The notes beneath the pieces are model-generated. The model was not told the DNA's origin. It saw nothing but the letters and a program-made list of their open reading frames with translations, and ran no database searches. A program made the translations under genes and the position numbers. This document shows, piece after piece, positions 8,024 to 16,261 of a stretch of DNA of 44,281 nt (position 1 is the stretch's first letter; each line of letters starts with the position of its first letter). The DNA is from a virus: the IMG/VR virus record IMGVR_UViG_3300023184_003063, positions 1-44,281 of that record. The stretch is one strand, 5' to 3'.

Positions 8024-10716
8024 TCGAAGTCAAATAAACTGGTAAATGTATTTTCTGTATTGGTTGCTGACGCCAAGTCCCAATCCAACACGCCCAACAA
8101 GTTGTCAACTTTGCCATCCACCACAGTGGCCTCCATCTCTCCGTCATCAAACGGCAATGCAGTGAACCAAGTAGGCAGGCGTTGTTCATCTGTGGGATAA
8201 CCAATTGAAGTCCAACCCAATGCATTTGACTTGAGTTTACACACAATAGTTTTCATGCCATCCACAATCGCCATCGAGTAGTTGTCGCCATTCATCCGGC
8301 GCATGTTGTTCCAGTTGATTGCGGCTCGCACATGACCTGGCATGTTGGCTTTTCCCAATCGAGTTTCCTCTGCTTGGTACTTGGTCAAGTTGTTCACACG
8401 TTTAGGTGAGCCTTTCTCCCAACCCGGGCGCTCTTTGAATTCATACTTGAATTCTCTGATACGTTCCACAATCTCATCTTTACCTGCACCAGCAAGCAGT
8501 TTATTTAGAATTTCCAACAAGAAGTCCTGAATCACTCGGGGAGTGTCACTACGCTTCAAGTCTAAGCCTGTGGCTTTGGTTTTACCAATGGCACCGTTGA
8601 CGTCCAGTCGTTTGCCTTCAATGTCAATAGCATTCACAGCATAACGCTTCTTGGTAATGAACAGGCCACGATCTGCCACAGTTTCACGACCACACCGGAT
8701 CAATGCACCCATGTCTCGGGGGCAGTGAAACGCCTGTTCCATGAAGGCTGGGAAACTGTCGTTGACTTGTTCAGCAAGGCTGTCATACAGTTGAATACAC
8801 GCTTCTTTTGACCATGCCATCCGGCCTTCTTCCACTTCTTTCTTGAGGACTGGCCAAGCACTGAAGTAACACGAGTCTGTGTCACCATATATAACTGCTT
8901 TTCCCACATGGTCGTATTCGCCTGTGATACACTCATTAAGATAAGCGTCCATGTGCCGGGCAATCGAACGACCAGTAAGTGTCGTTGACTGTCCAATACG
9001 TTTGTCAAAGAACCTACAGCCCGGGTTAAGAATAGCCCCGTAGAGACTGTTGAGGTTAATCTTCTTAACCAGTTGTCGCTTGTCCCAGAATGCAATTTCT
9101 TTGGCATCTTTTGCGTCCTTTTTTCGAGCCTGTAGTTCTTGACGTTCGCGGTACCAACGCTCTAACAAGCCAGGAATAATGCCCTTTTTCTCAAATGAGA
9201 GAATAGTACCATTAGCAGTGAGTATCCAAGGTTGGTTTGAATCAAAAATAATGTTCCAGATCTCTGCGGCTGAATGCACACTCTCCTCACCTGACTCCCA
9301 GTCAATGGTAATTTCAGTGCCACGCTCTTGATTCATCACGGCAGTGTATTCTAAACTGGCAAAGATACCTTCCCAGGCCGCCGCAAAACTCTGTCCTTTG
9401 GCCATGTTGGCCTTAATCAAGTGATCAGTCATGGTCTGGCGCAGTTGTCCCACCACAGTCTCTGGACCCATATTCATGGCACGAATTGCTGATGGATATA
9501 GACTGTTAATGTCAACTGATCCAATCCATTCATGCACACCTTTCTTGGGGTAGGCCACATAAGCGCCAGCGGCTTGTGTGTCTTCGTCTGTAAGGCGTTG
9601 CTTGCGGTTAGGCACAACCATGCCACGCTCATGTGCTTCATTGATAATGGCCTGTTCGGTCACTGCTACGGCACCCATAGTAGTTTGCAATAATACAGTA
9701 TTGGCATGTGCCAGTTCGTTGGCTAGATCCAAGAAGCGTAGTTTCTTATCTAACTTGCCAATCAACATGGTGTCTTGGCGGTTGTATTCAATAAATGTGC
9801 GAAAGTGTTGATTGTACAAACTGTCCAAGGTGCCTTCAAACTGCGTTTTGCGCTCACCCAGTTCGTATTCACAAATGGCATCCAAACTATATGAGTGACG
9901 TTCTTCATAAGTGTACTTGCGATACAGTTGCATATAGTCCATATGCACACGACCAATCAAGTCATATGTTTCATTCTCTGCACCAAAGCGTTCAAACACC
10001 CGCTTCTTGGGCAGTTGTCCCCATAAACAAAACTTACGTGTGTCGTCTTTTGACAGAACTCGCACACATCTGTTGACAGTATAAGGAATATCATAGCCTT
10101 CTGAATTCCAACCACTCAACACATCTGCGTCATCAATTAAGTCCAGAAATGTTTTGATCATGTCTGCTTCATCTTCAAACAAGATTGTGTTTTCAAAGTC
10201 CCGTACTAGTTCGTGTGCTGTCTCCCAACTGAGATGTCGAGGAGGCACAGCAAGTGTGACCAATTGATCCAACCAGTCTAGATAGACTGAAATCGCAGTA
10301 ATGGGATTAAAAGGGTCCGATACAGGTGAGAAGCCGCGATCTTTATCAAATGCCACCTCAATGTCAAAAAACGCTGTGTGAAGTTCAGGCGCATCCTGGT
10401 CTTTGTAGTTTTCTTCAAGGCATCGAAAGATGGGATTGATGTCGCTTTCATAAATCGGCTTATGGTTGTGAACACGGACTTCCTTGCGGAACTCTTTGTT
10501 GTTTCTTGTACTAAATCTTGATACGGGTGTGCCATAGATACTTTGAAATTTTCCTCTGGGGTCATCATAATAGAAAATATAGTTTGCTGGATATTCTCGA
10601 TAAACCCGTTCGCCATTGCGGCGTTCTACTGTGTGAATGCGATCGTGTTCACGATCAAATAGTGCGTCAATATAACTCAATTTTTCTCCACTTGTGGCTG
10701 GTCGGCCATGATACAT
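8020..10716 (-). CDS. Replicative DNA polymerase, family B (T4 gp43-like)
   Basis: 898 residues, the same size as T4 gp43. Exonuclease motif I is FFDIE (D118, E120), and motif III includes YNRQD (D315). Polymerase motif A is DINSLYPSAI at 402-411, motif B KKINLNSLYGA at 551-561, and motif C YGDTDS at 610-615; all catalytic carboxylates are present. The extreme C-terminus, TSLFDFE, resembles the clamp-binding tail of T4-type polymerases (SLFD motif), which fits the clamp gene nearby. Replicates the phage genome with proofreading. The start is the ATG at 10714-10716; no strong Shine-Dalgarno is seen. Intact, with no intein or intron. Confidence 0.95.
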   Translation of the reverse strand: MYHGRPATSGEKLSYIDALFDREHDRIHTVERRNGERVYREYPANYIFYYDDPRGKFQSIYGTPVSRFSTRNNKEFRKEVRVHNHKPIYESDINPIFRCLEENYKDQDAPELHTAFFDIEVAFDKDRGFSPVSDPFNPITAISVYLDWLDQLVTLAVPPRHLSWETAHELVRDFENTILFEDEADMIKTFLDLIDDADVLSGWNSEGYDIPYTVNRCVRVLSKDDTRKFCLWGQLPKKRVFERFGAENETYDLIGRVHMDYMQLYRKYTYEERHSYSLDAICEYELGERKTQFEGTLDSLYNQHFRTFIEYNRQDTMLIGKLDKKLRFLDLANELAHANTVLLQTTMGAVAVTEQAIINEAHERGMVVPNRKQRLTDEDTQAAGAYVAYPKKGVHEWIGSVDINSLYPSAIRAMNMGPETVVGQLRQTMTDHLIKANMAKGQSFAAAWEGIFASLEYTAVMNQERGTEITIDWESGEESVHSAAEIWNIIFDSNQPWILTANGTILSFEKKGIIPGLLERWYRERQELQARKKDAKDAKEIAFWDKRQLVKKINLNSLYGAILNPGCRFFDKRIGQSTTLTGRSIARHMDAYLNECITGEYDHVGKAVIYGDTDSCYFSAWPVLKKEVEEGRMAWSKEACIQLYDSLAEQVNDSFPAFMEQAFHCPRDMGALIRCGRETVADRGLFITKKRYAVNAIDIEGKRLDVNGAIGKTKATGLDLKRSDTPRVIQDFLLEILNKLLAGAGKDEIVERIREFKYEFKERPGWEKGSPKRVNNLTKYQAEETRLGKANMPGHVRAAINWNNMRRMNGDNYSMAIVDGMKTIVCKLKSNALGWTSIGYPTDEQRLPTWFTALPFDDGEMEATVVDGKVDNLLGVLDWDLASATNTENTFTSLFDFE

Positions 10717-10741
10717 GCTCTTAAAGTGAGCGACTCAAGAA

Positions 10742-10749
10742 TATTTATG
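10742..10749 (-). promoter_or_regulatory. CATAAATA, T4 late-promoter-like box upstream of DNA polymerase
   Basis: Reads CATAAATA on the minus strand, 7 of 8 matches to the T4 late consensus TATAAATA, 25 nt before the polymerase ATG in the 51-nt gap after the radical SAM gene. A polymerase gene would normally be early or middle, so this may be a chance match or an extra late promoter. Confidence 0.3.
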
Positions 10750-10767
10750 CTGGTAAACGCATTGGAT

Positions 10768-11799
10768 TTATAAACCAGCAAACCAAACCCCTGGCAAGTT
10801 TTTAACTGAATCAATAGCGGCTCTTGCTTGACTAAATTCTAAATGATCTTGTTGAAATACATCGTGTGTTTTAAAATCAAATTTTGACCAGGTACCCCAG
10901 TTTGTAACTCTTGAATATTCAACTACATCTACATCAAATGTTTGACATAGATCATAAAATTCTTTTATTTCTTTATAATTTTGTTGTTGGACAATCATCC
11001 TTGTATGTAATTTTATACCAAGCAAATGTTTTTTGTGTTGTAAAAATTTCATAGCAGTTAGAATATCGCCCCAGCGACCGCCTCGTCTAATACGTTCATA
11101 TGTTTGGGGTTGAGAAGCGTCAATGGATACTGTGACTTTCTCTACACACGATTCAATATTTGAAATTCTATTCCAACGGTCCGGGCATAACAATCCGTTG
11201 GTCCCGATGTGTAATTTAAAATTAGGAAATTTTGCCTTGTCAATTGAATTAACAAACGACATTAATAAATCGCTGGCAAATAACTCTCCAGTGCCACTAA
11301 CTTCTAGTATTATTCTTTGATCATTAGGTGCCGAAAACAAGTTTGCAGAAATTAATTTTCCTATTTGGGTTTGATGCTCTATTTCTTCGTCTGATGTTTT
11401 TATAATACCAGTGCGACAACTAGGGCAACTTAGATTACATGTACGATCGCCTTGAAAACTAATATGATGCGGCATTTCAAATTGTCTAGCATCGTTCATC
11501 AGCTTTTTTACATTAGGCGGTACAGTATCCAATTCATTTAATAGGTTGCTAGTAATTACTCCGCATAATTTTTCATTACAATATTGAAATGTCCCATCAA
11601 TAATACTTTGTCTAATCTCTTGTGCTTCAGTAGATGCCAGAATAGAGATTAGCGTGTTTTCTTTAAGATTGCCTACTACCGTAGGAAGCCATCCCGAGCA
11701 ACCGCACATACGAACACTACCATCCAGCGCGACCTCAATCATCACAAATGGAGACAAGCACACTTTGCCTTGAAACGGTTTAATAGGAAATTTTATCAT
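10768..11799 (-). CDS. Radical SAM enzyme with an N-terminal SPASM-like cysteine region
   Basis: 343 residues. The radical SAM cluster motif is CNLSCPSC (C121, C125, C128), followed by strand and helix blocks such as EVSGTGELF (GxGE-type SAM contact), HIGTNGLL and VSIDASQPQTYERIRRGGRW. Before the core, residues 14-79 hold extra cysteines (C14, C32, C34, C74, C79) around LSPFVMIEVALDGSVRMCGC, a SPASM-like auxiliary Fe-S region that usually follows the core. The reaction is unknown; relatives modify peptides or cofactors. The gene stands alone, with gaps of 50 and 87 nt on either side, and its DNA is visibly more AT-rich than its neighbours, suggesting recent gain. Confidence 0.75.
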   Translation of the reverse strand: MIKFPIKPFQGKVCLSPFVMIEVALDGSVRMCGCSGWLPTVVGNLKENTLISILASTEAQEIRQSIIDGTFQYCNEKLCGVITSNLLNELDTVPPNVKKLMNDARQFEMPHHISFQGDRTCNLSCPSCRTGIIKTSDEEIEHQTQIGKLISANLFSAPNDQRIILEVSGTGELFASDLLMSFVNSIDKAKFPNFKLHIGTNGLLCPDRWNRISNIESCVEKVTVSIDASQPQTYERIRRGGRWGDILTAMKFLQHKKHLLGIKLHTRMIVQQQNYKEIKEFYDLCQTFDVDVVEYSRVTNWGTWSKFDFKTHDVFQQDHLEFSQARAAIDSVKNLPGVWFAGL

Positions 11800-11886
11800 G
11801 TTAGATCCATCTATAAAATTCCGGCGGGTAACTCGTACCTATAACGCATACCTTTAACGGATCCCAGTGTTGAAATACAGAATACA

Positions 11887-12147
11887 TTACAGAGTTTTGC
11901 CCACAGTCTCCAAAATAGTTTCCAGCGTTTCGTGATCTTGTTTTTCTTTACCAAACTCTGCTTTGTGTGCCAGTTTGATGGCCTTTTTCAAAATAGCAGG
12001 TTTGACTTCTAGTTCTTCTGCAATGGCTTTGATGGTGTCATTGAGACCACCCTGCAAGGTATCAATTTCGTGCATGACCTGCATGCCTTCGTTGATGATT
12101 TGGGTGAGTTTGATCTTTTGATCGCCGTTGAATGTTTTTGCTGACAT
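11887..12147 (-). CDS. dsbA: DsbA-like double-stranded DNA-binding late transcription protein
   Basis: 86 residues, matching the size of T4 DsbA (89). Helical and charged, with a KIKLTQIINEGMQVMHEI segment and a C-terminal part containing AIKLAHKAEFGKEK and an acidic end. T4 DsbA binds double-stranded DNA and promotes late transcription. The family call rests on size, helix pattern and a T4-type context, so it is moderate. I start it at the ATG 12145-12147, which has AGGAG eight bases upstream; an upstream start at 12198 would run through the promoter. It has its own strong promoter and a hairpin over its ribosome binding site. Confidence 0.55.
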   Translation of the reverse strand: MSAKTFNGDQKIKLTQIINEGMQVMHEIDTLQGGLNDTIKAIAEELEVKPAILKKAIKLAHKAEFGKEKQDHETLETILETVGKTL

Positions 12148-12153
12148 AGAGAA

Positions 12154-12193
12154 ATCTCCTAAAACACTATTATAACACAGATGTTTAGGAGAT
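12154..12193 (-). promoter_or_regulatory. Inverted repeat enclosing the -10 box and the ribosome binding site of dsbA
   Basis: The arms 12182-12193 and 12154-12166 are complementary over 12 bp with one bulged A; the 15-nt loop contains TATAAT. On mRNA coming from upstream the arms would pair and hide UAGGAG. RNA started at the local promoter lacks the 5' arm and stays open. The layout could alternatively be a repressor operator. Confidence 0.7.
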
Positions 12194-12198
12194 GTCAA
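12169..12198 (-). promoter_or_regulatory. Consensus sigma70 promoter for the dsbA-like gene
   Basis: A perfect -35 box TTGACA (12193-12198) and a perfect -10 box TATAAT (12169-12174) with an 18-nt spacer, on the minus strand. It is the best host-type promoter in the window. Transcription should start near 12162, inside the 3' arm of an inverted repeat and just before the AGGAG site. Confidence 0.85.
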
Positions 12199-12279
12199 CG
12201 TGTATATGCTCGTTTTGGGCCGCCGGGTAGCGAATCCTTTGGCCCAGGCAGAAGCCGCCCACTCGGTCCTAAGGCTGAG
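12199..12279. other. GC-rich non-coding segment with inverted repeats
   Basis: Between the stop of the 848-residue gene and the dsbA promoter. GCCCACT pairs with AGTGGGC across the stop codon, CCTTAGG is a palindrome, and GGGCC pairs with GGCCC 19 nt apart. It could be a processing site, a weak terminator without a U-run, or a small structured RNA. It does not fold as a convincing tRNA. Confidence 0.35.
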
Positions 12280-14826
12280 TTAGTGGGCCACTTGCTGGCT
12301 GTGTTCTCTACGACGTTGAGCACCGACTTGTGTCACATGCTCAAGTATCTGATTGCGCAAATCAAATGCTGATTCATTCACAGCACCATATCGGGCAAAT
12401 GTTTGATCAACAAACTGTTTGATACGTTGCACATCTTCTTTGGTCTCAACCATTTGTAACAGTTCTGCTACAGGCTGAGTCAATGCTTCTTTTATCCCGC
12501 TGAGTTGTTTCTGGATATTTGGAGGTAAATCTTTGGCAGCGATCATTGGTTTGCCGCCTAATGTTGCCGCTCCAGTTTTTTTATTATAGGTTCCAACAGT
12601 GTCTGCTGGTGCTGTTGTTGCCGCCGGTGCAGTTGGCTTAGGCAAACTAACACCAGTTTTGATATTAGGAGCATAGTTCACACTCTTGTATCCGCCGCCT
12701 TGTTGAGCAAAATTTGGCGTGGCTGGTTTGCCTGCTGTTGCGGCCCGTGCGGCTTGACGACGAGCCGCTTCTCTACGGCCAACATAGCCAGGTCCTTTCG
12801 GATCTTCTCCGGGAAACTTGCCACCGGTCGCGGCTGTTGCACCAGGCGCTGATACAGCAGAGGGTGCTGTTGCACCAGGTACTGTGTCTGTGGCAGCAGT
12901 TGGCGTCGGTGCAGGATCTGTGAAACCAAATTTAGCACGTATTTCATCACCTGTAAATGCTTTACCAGTGGCAGGGTTGATGCTGCCACTGTTGGATGTT
13001 CTTTGCGCACCACCCACCGCCGGCGCAGTAGGTTGTGCTGTGGGTTGTGCTGTTGCCTGTGAGGCCGGTGCTGTGTAAGGAATACCCATCTTGCCAAACA
13101 CACTGGTCACTACAGTCTGTGGCACACCTTGGCCAACCAACCATGCGGCCAATTGATCTGAATCACTGGGCTTGCCGGCCTGATGCCAGTTCATCTTGAG
13201 TTTTTCTTTGGTGACGTTGGTGGTAAATTGATGTCCAAAGTTGCTTAATGCGCCGCCAACTTTTTTAACACCTCGGTCCAACCAGTTGAGACCACGACCG
13301 ATCAAGCCGGGCTTGGACGGTACCCCTGCGCCACCTGACATGGCTGGAGCATATTGATCTGGCAAGTCTGGACGACCCGGTTGTGTTGCTTCAAGCAGAG
13401 CCAGGCGATATCGATCAATGTTTTCAAACACTGTGTAAGTTCCAATAGTGGTTAAATTAACACTCTTGCTCTTACGACCAACGCTTTCACTCAAGGCCCA
13501 ATTCAGCACTGTGGCTTTCTGATCAATCAATCGGTCAGCAGGCAAAATTCTTGCACGATACTTGATGGATTCTTTCACTGCATTTCTGGCAGCCATACCC
13601 TGTGTGATTGCGCTGTTGGGAACCTGTCCTTGAGCAATGTCAGCCATGGTGTTGGCATTGGTACCAACTCCACCTGCATACACATCTGCACCGGGTGTGC
13701 CAGGCGGCAATGTGATCTGTTGTCCAGGGAAGATAACGTCAGGATTTAGACCTTGCCCACCTGTGGCACCACTTGCGGCGGCCAATTGTGGATTCAATCC
13801 TTTTAGTTCAGCCACCGAGGTATTGAAACGATCGGCAATTACACTGAGTTTATCACCTGGTTGTACTGTGTATGTTGCAAGGTCTGGAGTCGGTGCAACC
13901 AATGGGCTTACGGTATCGGATCCATCAGGCATGCTCACATACTCACCAGTGTGATCGCCCATGTTGTTAACATTGGTGAATGCGTTAGTATCAGCAGGTC
14001 CTGTTTGTGTGGCACCACCGTATATGGCTTGTCCAGCCCAGGCTGTTGCGGCTGCACCGCCGGCTTTGAGTGCAATATCTGAAAACTTCTCGCCCTTGAT
14101 TGCACTATCTAAACCATAGACCAAAGCAGCCACCGCTGGCAGGCCTGCGCCGCCTGTGGCCAAGCCAGTAATACCAACCAAGGCTGCTTTGGCCAGGCCA
14201 GCGGTCTTGGGATACTGTTTTGCAAGGTTGCGATACTTGTTGATCGCAGTCATTACTGCACCTTTTTGGCCACCTGTTAGATTGGCCAGGGCGTCAGTGG
14301 CTTGGTCATATGCTACATCAACTGCGGCCACAGGTACAGAACTTTGTATACCGCTCCAGACACCTTTTAATGCACCAGCAACATCTTTGGCAAAGTCTAC
14401 TGTGACATCTTTGCCACGGCCTACAAAGGTACGGTTGGCACCTGTGGCCTTGTCGGTCATGCCTGCTTCGGCATCAGAAAAGATTTGTAAGATTTCTGGT
14501 TCAGTTAGTTTTTGTTCACTAATGTATTGACCCACACGTTTGAATCTGCGATAGATGGGATCTTCCATGAGCCGGGCTTCGTTTACCGGTTTCTTCTTGG
14601 CGTGGTATTCATCTTGCGCTTTTTTAACACGTGCCTGGTCGGCACGGATTCTACGTTGGTCTGGATCCATGAAGTCAGGATCATCAGGATGACGTCTTGG
14701 AGTATTGCTACCCTGTGGTCTTGGCCGGCGTGGTGCGTCACCTGGGCGGTCATAGTCAATACCCGGCAAGTCATATGGACCGTTTTCTTTGAGAGGCTTG
14801 GGATTAAATAATTGGTCTACTATCAT
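12280..14826 (-). CDS. Large LysM-domain phage protein, 848 residues, possible virion or internal protein
   Basis: Residues 1-80 are basic and proline-rich. Residues 88-110 (MEDPIYRRFKRVGQYI) share the DPIYR motif with the start of the neighbouring 270-residue protein. Residues about 205-275 are Ala/Gly-rich and hydrophobic, possibly membrane-active. A LysM domain (YTVQPGDKLSVIADRF to FPGQQITLP) lies at 318-374 and should bind peptidoglycan. The next 350 residues are low-complexity Pro/Ala/Thr. The C-terminus (ETKEDVQRIKQFVDQTF, ending in a basic HSQQVAH) looks like a conserved module. The TAATATG junction couples it to the gene upstream. LysM plus a membrane-active segment suggests a role at infection or in the virion wall passage; that is inference. 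Confidence 0.65.
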   Translation of the reverse strand: MIVDQLFNPKPLKENGPYDLPGIDYDRPGDAPRRPRPQGSNTPRRHPDDPDFMDPDQRRIRADQARVKKAQDEYHAKKKPVNEARLMEDPIYRRFKRVGQYISEQKLTEPEILQIFSDAEAGMTDKATGANRTFVGRGKDVTVDFAKDVAGALKGVWSGIQSSVPVAAVDVAYDQATDALANLTGGQKGAVMTAINKYRNLAKQYPKTAGLAKAALVGITGLATGGAGLPAVAALVYGLDSAIKGEKFSDIALKAGGAAATAWAGQAIYGGATQTGPADTNAFTNVNNMGDHTGEYVSMPDGSDTVSPLVAPTPDLATYTVQPGDKLSVIADRFNTSVAELKGLNPQLAAASGATGGQGLNPDVIFPGQQITLPPGTPGADVYAGGVGTNANTMADIAQGQVPNSAITQGMAARNAVKESIKYRARILPADRLIDQKATVLNWALSESVGRKSKSVNLTTIGTYTVFENIDRYRLALLEATQPGRPDLPDQYAPAMSGGAGVPSKPGLIGRGLNWLDRGVKKVGGALSNFGHQFTTNVTKEKLKMNWHQAGKPSDSDQLAAWLVGQGVPQTVVTSVFGKMGIPYTAPASQATAQPTAQPTAPAVGGAQRTSNSGSINPATGKAFTGDEIRAKFGFTDPAPTPTAATDTVPGATAPSAVSAPGATAATGGKFPGEDPKGPGYVGRREAARRQAARAATAGKPATPNFAQQGGGYKSVNYAPNIKTGVSLPKPTAPAATTAPADTVGTYNKKTGAATLGGKPMIAAKDLPPNIQKQLSGIKEALTQPVAELLQMVETKEDVQRIKQFVDQTFARYGAVNESAFDLRNQILEHVTQVGAQRRREHSQQVAH

Positions 14827-14827
14827 A

Positions 14828-15640
14828 TTATCGTTCTTCTATGTAATCTTGAGACAAGTCCTGTTTCTGTCTGCGCTTTTGAAACAGTCGCACTGCCATG
14901 TCAGCATGGTCAATGCGGGGAAAACGTGTGGGTAAACTGCGCTCGCCATGACGAACTTCGTAACCTGACTCATCGTCGCCCCAGCACTCTAAACTGGTAC
15001 CGTCTTCTAGGGTGTATGTTCTTACAGGTGCTTCACTCATGGGTGCCGCAGGTTCGGCAACATCGGCTGCTATGTGATCTTCAACACCGTGTGCTACTTC
15101 TGTATCAGCAGGATCACCAATGGGTTGTACATCTTGATCCCATGTGGCATTTTCATCAACTTCGTCGCTGTCATCATCACTATCCAAGTCGTCACTAGCA
15201 TCACTGCCAAATTCTTCTTCACTGTCGGCAGCATCTTCTTCATCTTGCTCATCAACTTCGCCATCATCGCCAATTTCAAGATCGTGCTTGGCTTTTTTAA
15301 CTAAATGACTGTCAAGATGATTTTGTTTTTCTAACTTCTCAAGATAGTCAGCAAACTGATGCTTGACTCGGCTGATCATGTCTTCTTCAACTTCTTGCAT
15401 GGCTTCTTCAAGACTTGGCTTGCGAGGTTCTACTGAGTCTCCTACCATGTATCCATCTGCAGGATGTTTCTGATAGGGCTTCTTGGTCAATGTGGTACTG
15501 ATATCTGTTGGCTTGAACAAGGCCGGCAACTGTGGCACACCTTTTTGTTGTTGATTCAAGCCGTGCCGGACTGAGACTGGGGTAGTCTTACCCTCAATCA
15601 AGGCCAGGCGCTCGATTATACGATAGATTGGATCCGTCAT
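14828..15640 (-). CDS. Acidic phage protein of unknown function, 270 residues
   Basis: No enzymatic family recognised. Begins MTDPIYRIIERLALIEGK, a conserved-looking start shared in part with residue 88 onward of the next gene's product, then HGLNQQQKGVPQLPALFKP. Residues about 125-215 are extremely Asp/Glu-rich, like scaffolding or nucleic-acid mimics. The C-terminus returns to a folded look: YTLEDGTSLECWGDDESGYEVRHG and DMAVRLFQKRRQKQDLSQDYIEE. Between Dps and the LysM protein, coupled to both by overlaps, so it is probably part of the same virion-protein operon. Confidence 0.6.
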   Translation of the reverse strand: MTDPIYRIIERLALIEGKTTPVSVRHGLNQQQKGVPQLPALFKPTDISTTLTKKPYQKHPADGYMVGDSVEPRKPSLEEAMQEVEEDMISRVKHQFADYLEKLEKQNHLDSHLVKKAKHDLEIGDDGEVDEQDEEDAADSEEEFGSDASDDLDSDDDSDEVDENATWDQDVQPIGDPADTEVAHGVEDHIAADVAEPAAPMSEAPVRTYTLEDGTSLECWGDDESGYEVRHGERSLPTRFPRIDHADMAVRLFQKRRQKQDLSQDYIEER

Positions 15641-16080
15641 GCTCGCTCATCTTTCAAGAAACTTCTCAGCATCCACGCATGCTTCTGCTGAGCATCAATG
15701 CGTTCTGCTATAAAATTTGCAATGCCTTGCTGGTTTTCTTGTTCAGCCGTGGCAAATGTTTTGTTGAGTAGATCAAGCAGTTGGTTGTTGTTGGCCAACA
15801 GTTCTTCAATCATGAGACGGGCACGTGGGATCTTGGTTTGTCCTTTAATAATGCTTAGTTCACTAAAACGTTCAAAACTACCAGGGGCATAGTCGCCCAG
15901 CGCACGTATGTATTCTGCTGTTTTGTCTATACTGTTGTTGTAGACTTCTTCGTATAAGTTGCCAAAAAACTCGTGCAGTTGTGCAAAGTCAGGACCTTCC
16001 ACATTCCAATGGAACAGTTGTGCCTTGATACTGAAAGCGTATTCAGTTGCTAATAGAATTTTTAAACTGTCCGCGAGCAT
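15637..16080 (-). CDS. dps: Dps-family ferritin-like protein
   Basis: 147 residues, a little shorter than bacterial Dps (about 160) mainly at the N-terminus. The four-helix pattern and the Dps signature KAQLFHWNVEG (H24) are clear, followed by H36 twelve residues later and D52/E56 on the next helix, the pattern of the inter-subunit ferroxidase site. D and E are one residue further along than in E. coli Dps. Dps oxidises and stores iron and protects DNA in a 12-subunit shell. The N-terminal DNA-binding tail is absent. The gene overlaps the end of the 72-residue gene by 38 nt. Whether it is made in the cell or packed in the virion is open. Confidence 0.82.
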   Translation of the reverse strand: MLADSLKILLATEYAFSIKAQLFHWNVEGPDFAQLHEFFGNLYEEVYNNSIDKTAEYIRALGDYAPGSFERFSELSIIKGQTKIPRARLMIEELLANNNQLLDLLNKTFATAEQENQQGIANFIAERIDAQQKHAWMLRSFLKDERA

Positions 16081-16261
16081 GTTTGTTCCTTTTGTATTCC
16101 TTGGGCGTGTTGGGTGTGGGATCCGAACTCGTTACATATTTACCTGTGAGCATGCTTCCGCCATTTCTTGAGATCATGCCCAAGGGCATGGCAACAGGTG
16201 CTACACCACCTGCACAACTAGTACCTGCAGACGCGGTTTCCATGATTTCATGCATTTTCAT
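16043..16261 (-). CDS. Small protein with capsid-targeting-like N-terminus, 72 residues
   Basis: Begins MKMHEIMETASAG, where the Glu before TASAG fits the T4-type head-protease site. It is followed by a Gly/Ser/Ala-rich stretch and TPNTPKEYKRNKHARGQF, a basic C-terminus that could bind packaged DNA. No enzymatic motif. It overlaps the 101-residue gene by 14 nt and Dps by 38 nt; a second ATG two codons in is possible. I recall similar proteins in environmental myoviruses, but their role is unknown to me. Confidence 0.65.
   Translation of the reverse strand: MKMHEIMETASAGTSCAGGVAPVAMPLGMISRNGGSMLTGKYVTSSDPTPNTPKEYKRNKHARGQFKNSISN

Noticed and set aside
12148-12198. Upstream start for the dsbA-like gene, giving 103 residues
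   Set aside because: It would run through the promoter and hairpin; AGGAG is correctly spaced for the ATG at 12147.
12199-12291. Possible tRNA gene in the GC-rich gap
   Set aside because: I could find stems but no consistent acceptor, anticodon and T arm; the GGATTCGC stretch is not in a proper T-arm.
14812-15198. Plus-strand open frame of 128 codons
   Set aside because: Antisense to the Asp/Glu-rich gene; its His/Leu-rich product is what the reverse of GAT/GAA-rich DNA gives.
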